A DNA stretch of 64,000 nt from Pyrrhosoma nymphula (lineage: Eukaryota > Arthropoda > Insecta > Odonata > Coenagrionidae): contig OY754327.1 in NCBI GenBank assembly GCA_963573305.1, positions 53,498,244 to 53,562,243 on the forward strand. Reading direction: 5' to 3'. The translations under genes and the position numbers were made by a program. The notes below the pieces were generated by a model that was given only the letters and a program-made list of their open reading frames with translations, did no database searches and was not told the DNA's origin. Positions 36,753 to 48,685 of the stretch are shown here, one piece after another; position 1 is the first letter of the stretch, and the number at the start of each line of letters is the position of its first letter.

Positions 36753-37040
36753 CCCAAGGTATTTTACCACCACAGAGTATACCAATGGGCATTGGTGGTG
36801 CTGGACCAGGAATTGTTTTAGGTGCTGGTGGCAGTAGTAATGCTGGTGGAGGAGGGCAGGTCCGTATGGTTTACCCATCGCGACCGTCATCTCAGCCTAA
36901 ACTCTTGGAGTGGCAGCCTGGTTTGGGCCCTGTTGTGGACCCTAAGATGGTGGGAGGAATGGGGGGTTCACGCCCCCCACCCCAAGGACTTCCTTTTGTC
37001 TCGGGTCAGTCTACGTCATCACCATCTCAGTCAGAACAAG
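36753..37040 (+). CDS. trr: KMT2C/D exon 8 of window
   Basis: The acceptor TTTTTCTAG precedes 36753 and the donor GTAAAC follows 37040; phase 1 in and out, 96 codons. It reads AQGILPPQSIPMGIGGAGPG, a Gly-rich stretch, QVRMVYPSRPSSQPKLLEWQ, PGLGPVVDPKMVGGMGGSRP and a Ser-rich end. It sits between the receptor box and the coiled coil, where vertebrate KMT2C also has a flexible Gly/Met/Pro-rich linker. Confidence 0.9.
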
Positions 37041-37345
37041 GTAAACATTCGGTTCTTATTGCCTCAACTGTATATTTTTGTTGCATTTTTCCAATAAAAA
37101 AAGTATTTTGGTAGTAATTTCTCTACACTCCATTAATACTATTTCAAGTATGATAAATAAGGCATCAAGTAATGCCTCTTAAACACACTAGAAGGTGTGA
37201 TGAGTAAATTAAATTTTTGCGATATAGAAATAAGGGAGTTGCATAGTAAAATATGTGTAGTCTGTAACTTAGATAACTAGGAAACTGTGGCAACCAAATT
37301 CTTTATTCACAGCTTCAATAATTGTAATATTTGTATTTTATGTAG

Positions 37346-37536
37346 CCCAAAGAGTTGCATTGAACCTCCCACCGACATTTGCTCAACCACCATTGCCTCC
37401 TGAACATCCTGTGACAGAACAAGATCGACAAGCACAGGCTCAATATGAGCAGTGGCTAAATCAGCAACACCAGGCTGTAAGCTCCCAGCTAAAGTACTTT
37501 GAAACTGAAGTCAACAAACTTCGCAAGGCCAAAAAG
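37346..37536 (+). CDS. trr: KMT2C/D exon 9 of window, start of conserved coiled coil
   Basis: The acceptor TATGTAG precedes 37346 and the donor GTGACT follows 37536; entry phase 1, exit phase 0. It reads NLPPTFAQPPLPPEHPVTEQ and then a helical segment with QYEQWLNQQHQAVSSQLKYF and ETEVNKLRKAKK. This aligns by eye with the human KMT2C segment containing QYEEWLQETQQLL and HRKSKK, a conserved coiled coil. The donor is weak at +5/+6, but the phase and homology support it. Confidence 0.93.
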
Positions 37537-37661
37537 GTGACTGCTAAAAATCATTTGGACTTAGTTTGTGAAACTGCATGATAGTGTATGTGATACATGC
37601 TTGTGGTACTGCTTAAATTATTCATATTTTAAAATTATAATGACATTTTTTTGCTGTTCAG

Positions 37662-37820
37662 TCCTTGAATAGTAAACAGCGGCAACTAAGAAAGACTGGA
37701 CAAGAGTTAGGGGAAGTAGATGCCCAAGAACTGGAGCGTATAACAAGAGAGCAGTCTGGTTTGCAGAAACAATTGGAACAAGCAAGGAAACAAACCCGCC
37801 AACATGGGGTGCTCATACAG
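37662..37820 (+). CDS. trr: KMT2C/D exon 10 of window, middle of coiled coil
   Basis: The acceptor TGTTCAG precedes 37662 and the donor GTATGA follows 37820; phase 0 both ends, 53 codons. The exon has no methionine. It encodes SLNSKQRQLRKTGQELGEVD, AQELERITREQSGLQKQLEQ and ARKQTRQHGVLIQ. It lines up with human KMT2C around SAKQRTAKKAGREFPEEDAE and VQKQLEQIRKQQKEH. Heptad-like Leu/Gln spacing supports a coiled coil. It is one of the strongest homology anchors in the window. Confidence 0.95.
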
Positions 37821-38034
37821 GTATGATGTATGATTATTTTGTGCATTAGTCACTGCTGTTATCATTTCAACTGAAAGTAATATTGAGTAGATTCTATGTT
37901 AATTAGGCAAATGTCAGACTAGTTACACCTCTCATTGACTTAATTATCTTAATCTATATACTTGGTGTTAGAAACTTTTGGATCCTGTCCTTGATTTTTT
38001 GTCTTGGTATGAATATTCAATGTTTTATCCTCAG

Positions 38035-38639
38035 GATTACCAGAACAAGCAGCAGAAGAGGCAGCAGCAGTCAATGATTGGAGGAGCTGGAGTTACTCCC
38101 ACTGGAGCCCAGCCACATGGTCAGATCCTCTCTCAACATCACTCACCCCTTGGTCCCCCCCAGTCTTCTGCATCATCTCCTTTAAACCAAGGCTCTGGAC
38201 AGAACAATTCAGTCACACAGACTCCACAATCTCCTATGACTCTGACCTCACCATCACCCTCACCAATGATGCCATCAATGCAACAACCATCCCAGTCACC
38301 TCTGAATAGTCCTATGGCTCATAGCCCAGGAACTAGTGGGCAGATACCACCGTCATCTCCTCACAGCCTCCAGCCATCTCCTCGAATTAGTACGCCTCTA
38401 TCTGGAAGTGCTGGAGATGAAGCTAGTCCTTTCAGTCCTGGTGCTGGTCAGGACAACCTGAGGTCCATGCCTTCACCACAGCAGCAGGCATCACAGCAGA
38501 TGGGTGTGCGTCAAGGTATTGTGCAGCGACAGACTATGCCAGGTTCTAGTCCAGGACCATCTAACAACCTTTATGGGGACCATCGAGGGGCACCTCAGTC
38601 ACAGCAATCTCAACAATTTTCAGGAGAGCAAATGGCAAG
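38035..38639 (+). CDS. trr: KMT2C/D exon 11 of window, coil end and Ser/Pro/Gln-rich region
   Basis: The acceptor ATCCTCAG precedes 38035 and the donor GTAAAT follows 38639; entry phase 0, exit phase 2. It starts DYQNKQQKRQQQ, completing the coiled coil (compare human DYRIKQQQQ). The rest, about 190 residues, is Ser/Pro/Gln-rich with many SP dipeptides (SPLNSPMAHSPGTSG, PSPRISTPLSG) that could be proline-directed kinase sites (inference). It ends GEQMAR across the splice. Confidence 0.93.
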
Positions 38640-38844
38640 GTAAATCTCAATTTCATGTTGTAATTGTAAATCTTATGTTTGATTAGCAGTTTTTTCATCC
38701 TCTTTCTTCTCCTCTCTTTAACTTCATCCTCCTCTTTATCTTTGCACTAGTAAAGTAAAAGGTTGAATTACCATAGTAATTTATTGCTCCCCCAGTGACA
38801 TTTCCTTATTGCATGATGTTGCACTATCAAAAAAGGTAATGCTC

Positions 38845-39060
38845 TTCTTACAAGGAACATTGACGAAGCGTAACGGGCCGATTTGATTCAAACCCGGGGA
38901 CAGGTTACCATTTTGTAAATTTTTTATTGCTAGTATCCTGGCTCATAGGCCACGAGGGCGGGTAAAATTTCACATAATTCATTTTTTCACTCAAATCTGT
39001 GAACATGCCAAGTTTGAATCAAATTGACGCATTTCACTTGGTTAATGTTCCTCGTTAGTG
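38845..39060. mobile_element. MITE-like element in intron 11
   Basis: The left part CTTACAAGGAACATTGACGAAG with GATTTGATTCAAAC is mirrored at 38990-39055 by GTTTGAATCAAATTGACGC and CTTGGTTAATGTTCCTCG. The arms are about 50 bp and imperfect, around a GC-rich centre. It is non-coding. Exact ends and any target duplication are unclear. Confidence 0.55.
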
Positions 39061-39399
39061 ATACTTGGTTTCCACTTATTTTGGTTCCGGTTTGGTTTTA
39101 AGCTTTGGTTCTAGTTCTCTGTTGAAGAACTCTGAACAACCAATGTTTGATGTTTATCATTGCATTAAGAGAAAGTAGAACTTGCACATAAAAAATTATG
39201 ACTACATATTGCTATGTTATGATGTAAAAGTATTACCTATATTATAATTGTGTGTATAAATAATTCTTGAACTTTGAAATTTCGTTTTTCTTTTCTTTAA
39301 ATAGTAGAATGTAAAGGTTGGAAGCAATAATTTAAATTAAGATCTGATAAGGTAGCTTTTATAGTTAGTGTGCTGTCATGTTTTACTTTTTTGTTCTAG

Positions 39400-42300
39400 G
39401 ATGCATCAGATGAATCAACGCTTTATTGCTCGTTCTCCAATGGGGACAGATGGCTCCAATGCACATATTTCCCGGCCTAGGCTGCCTCCACCGCCTTCTC
39501 CAGGTCTGGCAACCAGTCCATCTGCCAGCCACCCTTCCTATAATCAACAAGTCCAGCAGCAGATGTCTCAACCTCAGGGGAGAGGGGGAAATGTGGCCCA
39601 TTCGCCATCACCGATTGGGAGTCCACAGGGTTCCATGGGAATGGGCAGTGGTGGTGTCTCACCAATGAGACGTCCATCTGGTGGGAGTGTTGCTGGGAGC
39701 CCGGCATCTGCTGAGAGGCCTGATAATCCACCAACTCCTCGAACTCCTCATACACCATATGGCCCTCCACACACACCACAAGGAGGTGACCAGGCTTCTT
39801 CCAGTGAGCAAGGCCAGCACCAGCAGCAGCAAGTACCCCTTCAACAGCAGCAAGTACCCCTTCAACAGCACATTCAGCACCAGCTGATGATTCAAATGCA
39901 ACAACAGCAGCACCTGCAGCAACAACAGCAACAACAACAGCAGCAGCTACAACAACAGCAGCAGCAGCAACAACAACAACACCAACAGCAGCAACAACAA
40001 CAACAGCAACAACAACAACAGCAGCAGCAACAACATGCTGTGCAACACCAGCTTCAGCAAGGGCAGGTGCAAAGGGAGCAGCAAGGTGCTCAACAACAGC
40101 AAGGACCCAATCCCCAAGCACCTCTGCAGGGCAGGCAACCTGGTGATGGTGCAGAGGAGGAAGGGGTTGAAGGAGGAAATGGTGCTGCTCCTGCTGCTGG
40201 AGGTGGTGGGGAGCTGAGGGTAGCAGGGAACAATGGTGGTGGCGGTGGTGGTGGTGGAGGGAATGCAAACATTATACCATTCATCCCTCCATTTGGTCGC
40301 TTTGGCCACTTCAAGTTAGGTCTTCGTGGTGGTTCTCCAATGTGGTCTGCTAGTTACCGAAAGGAGGGACCAAGAAAAGGTCCTAATCCTAATTTACCAC
40401 CTGGTAATAATACCAGTGCTGCCTCCACCTCTTCTGCCAATGTGAAAGGGACATCTGAGAAATCTGTGACCGTTTCTTCACCTCCCTTGCCAGTGGATCC
40501 TATTGGAGATAATTCACTATCTGAAATCGATGGCAACAATGAGGTAGACACATCATTGCATATTGAGACATCAGAAATTCCTTTACCTGGTGAAAATGTT
40601 GTGGAAGTTGTTTCGGAGAACAGTGAAAAGGAAGAGAAAAGTGCAAATGCCAGTAATTGCCCTAACAGTGAAGAAGCTGATTTTGAGAAGAAAGAAGAAA
40701 AAGATAGTCTTGATGAAGGAAGTGGTAAAATGGCTGGTGATGTGACATCTGATGTGGAAAATGGTAGTCAGTCTATGGTAGATTCTTCCTTAGGGTCTTG
40801 TGTTAAAGAGTGCCTTGATGAGGCTCAAGTGCTCCTTGTCACAGAAGAACATAAAGAAGAAGAGAGCTATGACCCTCTTGCAATGGAAAGTGCACTTCCT
40901 GACTCTGACCTTGATGGAATGGTTTCTGTCATAAATGAAAGTTCAACTGATCCGTATATAAGTGGAGAAGTTGAGACTGAAGAAGTTATCTGCATTCCAG
41001 GAGAATCTGTGATGGTAGCTGCGAATGTTTCAGTTGAAACTATGGATGGTTCCACTCCCCCAACTACTGTTGTCCATTCCCCTGGCAGTCTTCAAGTTGT
41101 TTCCAGCTCAGTCGAATTTGAGGAATGTGTAGAGACTTCAGTGGTGGTGGTTGTTGGTGCTGAGGATGATGATGAAGTAGCTGGTGTGAGAGAGATGCTG
41201 GAAACAGTTGATGTTGCTGAAGAAGAAGTCGGCAGTGTCAGTGGAATGGAAATGTTGGTTGGTGAAGGTCAGACTGAAGGTCAAGAGGCAGGAAATAATG
41301 AGTCCAAGGAAGAAGTAAATGAAGTTGCCTCCCTAACTGAAGAAGAGGGAGTTAAGGGAACAACAGACTCCTTGACCAGTCAAGAAGCAAGGAAGAAGGG
41401 CTGTGAAGGTGATCAATTGGTTGTGTCTCAAGAGAAGCCAGACGAACTGAGCCATCATGGAACAAATGAAAATGCAATTTCTACTTCTGTGCTCTCTGTC
41501 GAAGAAGTAAAGAAGAAAGTTGACAAATCATTTTCCATAGATGACAGTGTTGATGGTGTTAGTTTGCAACTGTTTGAGGTCAATGAAACTCTTGAAACTG
41601 TCATGCCTATTGAAGGTGATAAGTCCATCACTAAACTTGTGAGTCATTCAAAACAAGATAGCCAGTCTGATCAGGTCATATATAAGGATGGTGAAAAAAG
41701 TGAACTCTTGATTGCTGCAGATATGCCAACTGCATCTGAAAATTCTGAAAATACTCATTCCTCAATTCAGTCCATCCCTGAAATGCAGAGTTTAAGTGGA
41801 AAATTGGGCGGCTCACTGATTTCATCAAATTTTGTGGAGCCTATGATGGAAGATTCATGCAAAAGTATCACTGATGAGAGTGAGCCAGCAAGTACAATTT
41901 TGGGATTGACCTCACCTGTTGATGAGGAAATAGTGAAATGTAAAAGTGGTGAAGCAGATGACACGTGTCTCTCAAAAAGTATTGGTGAAGAAGATAAAAA
42001 AGGAGACTTTGAGGATTCACAATCCGTTGATGCCCTTGTAGTCAAACTTGAAGCATCACCAGACTCACCTCTTCACGAAGAACGAACGTTAACTGTTTTG
42101 CATAGTTTGAACCAAGATGACACAATAGAACTGCCTCCAGATGTCTTTAATATTCAAGAGATTGGTAAAATGTCTGTGTTAGAAGATGATGACATTTCTG
42201 ATAGAGATAATAGTGTCATAGTTGGTAACATATTCTCAGATGTATTGGAGACTAAAATAAACTTAGAGCAGGATTTAGACAAAACAGATGAAAGCAAGGA

Positions 42301-45300
42301 GATGAGTGATAAAGATAATTCACTGATGAGTGATGATCTTAAAGTAGTTGGTGCCGACATTTCAAAAATGTTGACAATCAATTCTCAGTTGGAATCAGTT
42401 GTAAGTAAAAAGAAAATAGCAGAATCGCCTCCTCATCAAGTAATGAGTGACAAGGAAGAACCTGGGAGCAGTATTACTTTCAAGGGTGATCCCCCCAAAC
42501 TGGAAGAAAAAGATAAATATGATTCTGATTTTGATCGGTTTTTGGATAAAGATTTCAGAGCATCAAAAGAAAAGGCACAAGAGTCTGCAAAGGGGAAAAT
42601 TTTACCTGATGACAAACCTATTTTGTCTAAGTTAGGCAAACCCTTAGGTCAAACTAAAAGTGAATCATCAGGATTAAAGCACGGAGTTAATGTGAAGACC
42701 TCAATGCCCTTCCGAGAAAAAACTTTTAGCCACTCTGATTTGAAAAGTAGTGACAGTTGTGGACAGGAGCCATTTGCTCTTTTTACCCAAGACCTGAGAG
42801 TCAGTCAAATTCCTTTGCTCATGAATGAGACTCAATTGCAGACTTTGTCTGAAATTTTTGATATTCATGATGACGAACCTACAAAAGCACCGGGTGATGA
42901 GACCGACAAAAGTGGTGAATTAAGTGCCTTATGCTCTTCTGATTACTTGCCCTCTAAAAAGTCTGGATATATGGGAGCATCTAAAATTGAAAGCCACATA
43001 AAGAGTGATTCAAAAGATAAGGATGTGAATAAGGTTGATGAGGTTGCTCAAATAGAATTATGGCTCAGCCAAGCACGGTCTGAGGCTGAAAAAGCATCTA
43101 AGGAGGTCTTGACTAGTACACCACAACCTAAAACTTCAGACAAGACTGAGGTAACTGAGGCATCCGGTGATTTGAATAGGCTAGGTAAGGTTCGTAAAAT
43201 GGAAACTAGTGAATCAGTGATATCATCATCTGGGGCTGAACCAGACACCAAATTAAAAAAGACAGAAATTGATGGAGTTCAACCATTAATGGAGAAGCAT
43301 GATAATCAGGCGATTCAGAATCGTTTAGCTTCTGATCTCCAAGAGTCATTTTCCAAAGAAGGAACCTCATCAAACTCTGAGGAGTTAAGCAAAGTTTGTC
43401 ATGTTTTTAATGCGAGCAGTGAGAGAGAAGAGGTGAAAAGTGAGGATGTTCAATCTGTAACTGGAAAGGAAATTCTTATGGTAAGCAAGAGAGAAGCATC
43501 ATCTCCTTCAACTGCTGTCGCATCGTCATCAGATTCTAGAGAAGTAAATGTACCTCCTTTACCTCCTACCAGTGAACTTCCACCATCAAGTATACATCAA
43601 GCCAATATTGGAATTCCAGGAACTAGTCGTGCTCCCTTGATAACTTATCGTGCCCGAACTGAACCATCAGTTTCTCAGTTAAAGCCCCTATTATCTGGTG
43701 GAACAGAAATACCTGTGTCAACTGTTCCATCAGCTCTACCAGCTACTGTAGTTGCCACACTAGTTTCTGATGCTGTCAGTGCAGCTCGTTTACCATATCC
43801 TCCAGCACGAGGACTTTCTCTAGTTCCAAGTTCATCTTCTTCTGGTCTTCCTGGTGATTCAAAATTAGCTGCTTCTTCTGGTGTTGGCACTGTTGGGCCA
43901 GCAAGAATGTCCACTCCATTTCATACTAATATTAGCCAGCAGCAATATGAAGGAGTGACTTCTAAGGGAATATCTTCCGTCAGAAGTAGTGAGGACAGTG
44001 CCATTAAACAACTTAATCCCACCACAGTACATTCTGTGGTTGGTGTTGTTTCAAGTACAACTGTCAGTTTGGGGTCACGGATGTCTGTGGGAGACATACC
44101 ATCTGTGCAGGATTTTAGGTCAAGTGGTTCAGTTCAAGATCCTCAGTTCATTTCACGCGTGTCGCAGGCATCTCTGCCAGTGACATCTCATTCTTTGGTT
44201 GATAATCGTGATAATAGCTCAATGGCTCAGGTTAGCCAGCCACTTAAAGTAACAGCTTCCAGTGACTCACCAATGTTTTCACAAAATCTGACATCCTCAA
44301 AATCTGAAGGCCCTCCTGTTGTTAGCTATTCCCAATGTAGCAGTTCTACCTCAGCTCACTTCAATATATCTACTGGAAATCAAGCATCTGTTGTATCATC
44401 AAATACTGTAAATACTTTTAATGTGATGAGTTCTTTGATGAAACAAGGTGCATCACCTTTAGTTAAAGTTGAAACTGCAGAAATTCAAACCATGAAGAAG
44501 GAGCCACTTGAAACAGAAGCATCCTCTACCTGTAGAAATATATCTACATTGACTGGAAGTACACCTTATAAAACACGTGTTTTTACAACTATTTCGACTG
44601 ACTCCGAAAGAATCAAGGAAGAAAAGGAGGATGGACGAACTTCTGTTGCATCTAGTAGCAAGTTCCCTCTCCCTCCTCCCCCAAGAACGGATTCTCAGAA
44701 TGTTTTACTGAAGCAACTTTTGCAAAATAGTGTTTGTGCCAGCCAGCATCAGCTAGGCAGTGGTGGACTGGGCTCTATTGGAACTCCTACCCTTACAAAG
44801 CAATCCTTGACCCATACGCAGTCTCAGTCTTCCATGGGGTCATCAAGACCTATTCCTACAACTTCGGCACCATCGTCTGGGGGTCCATTATTACCTGTAG
44901 TGCCTTCTTTGGAAGCCCAGCTTGCCCGACCAGTGCCTCCTACTCCATCATCACTCTTACCTCCATTGCTACTAGCTGATGGGCCGCCTCGGACATCTGC
45001 ACCTTCAACTACAGTATCACAAAGGCCTCCCTCTCATCCATTGTCCATTAGAGGACCTGCCACCACGTCTTCAGCTTTCCAGGTTCGTTTTGGACCAAGG
45101 CAAATGATGCCTCGGTGTGTACCACCACAAAGTACTTCCCAACAGGGCCCACCAGAACGCAGATTGTCAACTGGTTCACCTCAAGGGGGTCTTAACAAGG
45201 AGCCACAGTCTTCATCTGTTAGTGCCTCTATGCAGTCATTGCGTGGTATACAAATCATTCCCAAAGTAGAGGAAGCTAATATTCCAACATCTATTGTTTC

Positions 45301-46208
45301 ACCTATCCACCCTGACTCTGTAAAGATCGAAGTGGAAGAGCCGTGTGGTAACCTTCAGTTGAGAGGGCAACAGTCATCTCATAGCATTGTGCAACAGCAA
45401 CAGGAACAATTTTTAGCTCGTGAAGATCAACATCAACAGTTGGTGCGACAGCAGCAGATGCCTCACCAACAACTCCTGCAACAAGATCTTCAGCTTAAAC
45501 AGTCTCAGAAAAAACAGATGCAGATGGCTCAGATGCAAAAGATGCAACAAGCTGCAGCTGCTTTGTCTCCTCAGGTGTCCAGACAGCAAGTCAGTATAAG
45601 TCAGTTATCTCAGACTCACGCCAGTACAACAGCTGCTTCCCATATTAGCAAGCAATTTCAAACTCAGCCACAGCAACTTAAAAGCCAACATCTTCAAAGC
45701 CAGCAGCAGCCATCACAGCTGCAAGTTCATCAGCAGCTACATGCACAACAGCAACTGCAGGTGCAGCAACAGATTCAAACTCAACAGCAGATATCATCTC
45801 AGCAGCAGTTGCGCGGCCAGCAGGCTCAGCCAAGCCAACAACAACTACCAACTCAACAGTTCCTGACCCAGCAGCAAAATTCTACACAACAGCCTCAAGC
45901 ACAGCAGCAGTCACAGCAAAGGCAGTTAACTGAGAATCCTCAGTCTGCTCAAACTCAGCATCCTCAATCAACTCAAACTCAGCATCCTCAATCAACTCAA
46001 ACTCACCAGTCGAGAACTACTAGTAAGCCAGTTCCAGAGTCCAAGCCAAACCAGGAGTTAGTGCCTGAATCATCACCGGAGGACAAAAAGTTACCTGTGA
46101 GTGGTCAGACAGAGGGGAAAGAAGTGATTAAGGTAGAGGCTAAGTCTGAAGAGGTGGAGGGATTGGAGTCGAGCGTTGATAAAAATTCTTCAGACCAGTC
46201 TGCTCTAG
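39400..46208 (+). CDS. trr: KMT2C/D giant exon 12 of window (6.8 kb)
   Basis: The acceptor TTGTTCTAG precedes 39400 and the donor GTAATG follows 46208; entry phase 2, exit phase 1, about 2,270 codons uninterrupted. In order: Ser/Pro-rich start (RMHQMNQRFIARSPMG); polyglutamine with His (about 39890-40060); Gly-rich run (40189-40263); a compact block FIPPFGRFGHFKLGLRGG then SPMWSASYR (40277-40357); about 1,000 residues of acidic Ser/Glu/Val-rich sequence; Ser/Thr/Pro-rich sequence; LKQLL receptor box (44708-44722); a second Q-rich region (45380-46010) with a short QTQHPQST repeat. It is mostly disordered. Vertebrate KMT2D likewise has a very long exon with Q runs. Confidence 0.95.
39890..40060 (+). 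repeat. CAG/CAA polyglutamine tract
   Basis: Mixed CAA and CAG codons, with a few CAC/CTA interruptions, encode about 55 residues that are almost all Gln, inside exon 12. Codon mixing limits replication slippage compared with a pure CAG run. Q-tracts in this protein family are linked to transcriptional condensate formation (family knowledge). Confidence 0.9.
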
Positions 46209-46290
46209 GTAATGAAGCATTTCTTTAAGTTGATTTTTCATTGTCAGTACAGAAATATATATTTATGCATTATGTATCTTCATATTACAG

Positions 46291-46394
46291 ACTCAAAGAA
46301 AGCTAAAAGGCGTCAGTATCAGCAAAAGAGAAGGCAAAGTGTTGGTAAGGAGGGAAGCGTTCCTAAGAAAAGAGCAAGGAAAGCAAGCTCCAAT
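46291..46394 (+). CDS. trr: KMT2C/D exon 13 of window, basic nuclear-localisation-like
   Basis: The acceptor TATTACAG precedes 46291 and the donor GTAAGT follows 46394; entry phase 1, exit phase 0. It encodes DSKKAKRRQYQQKRRQSVGK followed by EGSVPKKRARKASSN, two basic clusters like a bipartite nuclear localisation signal. A similar AKRRQYQQKRR segment is, from memory, present in KMT2C/D. The end of this exon, including the donor, is tandemly duplicated in the intron. Confidence 0.92.
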
Positions 46395-46577
46395 GTAAGT
46401 AGCTTTGATTATTGTAGTTTTTGTTTCATTTAGGATATGTCATTAAATGGCTCTAGGTAAAGTTTGATTTGAGAAAAGAGCAAGTAAAACAAGCTCCAAT
46501 GTAAGTTGCTTTGATTATTGTAGTTTTGTATGCCTTAAGAGTGGACATTATTGGCTCTAGGCAAAGCTTGATTTTAG
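46366..46577 (+). repeat. Tandem duplication of exon 13 end and splice donor
   Basis: Unit A (46366-46471) and unit B (46472-46577) are about 105 bases each and share AGAAAAGAGCAAG, CAAGCTCCAATGTAAGT and GCTTTGATTATTGTAGTTT. Unit A holds the true exon end and donor (46395). Unit B holds a second, intact GTAAGT donor at 46501. Using donor B would retain unit A intron sequence and run into an in-frame TAG after twelve codons. Confidence 0.9.
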
Positions 46578-46635
46578 CTGTTTAGGGTTGGGTATCAAAA
46601 ACAAAAAAATTGAATTGACAGTAAACAGTTTTTGA

Positions 46636-48685
46636 CAGTTCGTTAGTTCGAACCCTCTTAATTCAAAATATGGATTAATTCAAAGTTGTGAGCAGTCCCC
46701 GGTAAACGAACTAGGAAATTTCGTACTTGATGGTATTGATAATTCGAAATACACTTAATATGTAACTCAAAGTCGAATTTTGTCCTGTGACACCCCAACG
46801 TATCGTTTATTTCAAAACGATTCATGGGGGCCGTGCACTTCGTTAGTTAGTTACTATTTGGCGCAAAAAAAGTAGAACGCTGAACTTGAAGCATTTGTAT
46901 GAAATTCCACCAGAGCTCTATAAAGTTTTGTAATATATCGTTTTACTCCTTGGTTATTTGACTACAAAATGCATTCATTGAAAAGTATTTAAATGTAAAT
47001 GTTTAGCTACTACGGTCAAAAGGGTGAAGAAAAACTAGGAGAACAGTGAAATGGTCGTCTTCTTCATCTCGTCACTTCCGAAACACTTGATTCGTGCACT
47101 TTATTATTTTTTTATGAAGAGAACGACATCTCCACATTATAAATATTAATTTTAAATTAAATTTTACCCATTCTTTGATTTTTAAAATGGCCGAAAACTA
47201 CCTTTCAATTTCTGAGATGTAGAAAAGTATATTAATATCGTATGTATGTATGCAAAAAATATTGCAAAAATATTGCAAAATTTTTCTTGTATGGAAATGT
47301 TGATATTTTTCCTCTTACTTAAAATAAATCACAAAGAAGAAAATCGCCCCGTGGCAATGTACACTACCATTTTGCGCAGTTAGTAATGGTGAAACTCCTT
47401 GCCGCACGCACCTCAAATCAAGTTCAGTGTCTACCTTTATTGTGCCAGTAGCAGTGCTTATGGTGCGCCGCTCGCCAGTAGTTATTTACCCCTAATCAAA
47501 TGTCCCTTGATATCTCAGCCGATCCTTGCGTTTTTTTCGGGGCTTTTGCGCCATGACTACAATGCCTGTAATTGTAATGCTTTCCCCACTCTTCCTCCCG
47601 AGCCTCCCCTCCTCGTGTGATAACTGTAGGATCGCCAGGCATAGTGGAGCAGTATTTTCCAGATGATGTGATATCATTTACTCATTTTCCCTGCGTTAGT
47701 TTTTTCATCGTTTGGTAGCCGCTCCTCCCATCTCGCTTCTCGTGCTTCCCCAGATTCTTTTGTTTGCCCCGAATCACTGATTAGTTATGGTCCTCAGCTT
47801 TGTTTATGCTTTTTCCATCTACTCTTGTCCCATCTCCCCAAACTCTAATGTGAATCACGAGGTAAGGAAGGCAGAAGATATAGGGACTAACCATTTTGAA
47901 TAAAGACCTTTGTACTTTTCCACACACAGTTTTTTATATTCAAAATGGATATCTATAACTTCCTTGAAGTCAAGCCTGAAATTTATGTAGGGAGTACTTC
48001 TGTTTGGTGTATGTTCAACGTTGCAGCAGCAATTTTTTTCTTGGGTTCCCTCGAGCTTCTTTCGGAGGTCTAAGGGATTCTGGGGTCATCGCCGACCTTG
48101 ACGTGATACTCCACCCCTGCCCTTCTCTCTCCTCTTCCAAGCCCCTCCCCTATTAGAAGCCACCTGGCAATGAGAAGAGAAGGGTGTGGGGAAGCGATGA
48201 GTGAAATGTGATACTTTTGGTTCGCGGTTGTAACTGATAAGGGACTTCCCACCGGCAAGGATGATGATGCAGCAGTTCTTCTTAGTAGAAAAGTCTTGGG
48301 GAAAAGGGGCTGAGAGCAGGCTGGTAAATTTATAGGTCTACGGTGAAAATTTTGGTTTCCTGGAAAATACACCTTATGTGATATCACTGGACATATGCCC
48401 AAAATCATTCAATTTATTTTTTTTTCTGCGTGATCGCTTTTGATATTGCACACTTCTCCAACTTTAACTTGGATCTGATAAATGTAAAGAATTTTGTCCA
48501 TTAACTCCTCATTTTAGTGCATATTCTTTGCCTTTTGATAAAAAAAATATAGCTGTACGGTGATTATCTCGGAAATTACAGGACCTTTTCCGTTAATTTT
48601 CAGGAAGTATGTTTATTTGGAACCCGTATAATTCAAAGTCTAATATTTTGAGTCCCTTGAATTTCGAATTAACAAGGTTTTACTG
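46636..48685 (-). mobile_element. Tigger-like element, 2.05 kb, related to 9640-10902
   Basis: The left end CAGTTCGTTAGTTCGAACCC and the complement of the right end CAGTAAAACCTTGTTAATTCG are pogo/Tigger-type termini; TA follows the right end. Bases 46636-47330 match the reverse complement of about 10160-10902. A minus-strand frame at 47492-47677 ends with VVMAQKPRKKRKDRLRYQGT, possibly a decayed transposase N-terminus; its counterpart lies at 9680-9760. No DDE domain is seen. Confidence 0.7.

Noticed and set aside
39477..40309. Long minus-strand open frames opposite exon 12
   Set aside because: They mirror the CAG/CAA and GGT repeats of the coding strand and encode Leu/Val/His/Ala repeats typical of antisense polyglutamine.
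46434..46500. Unit B of the exon 13 duplication as a real extra exon
   Set aside because: Entering at the TTTCATTTAG acceptor in phase 0 gives a stop at the ninth codon.
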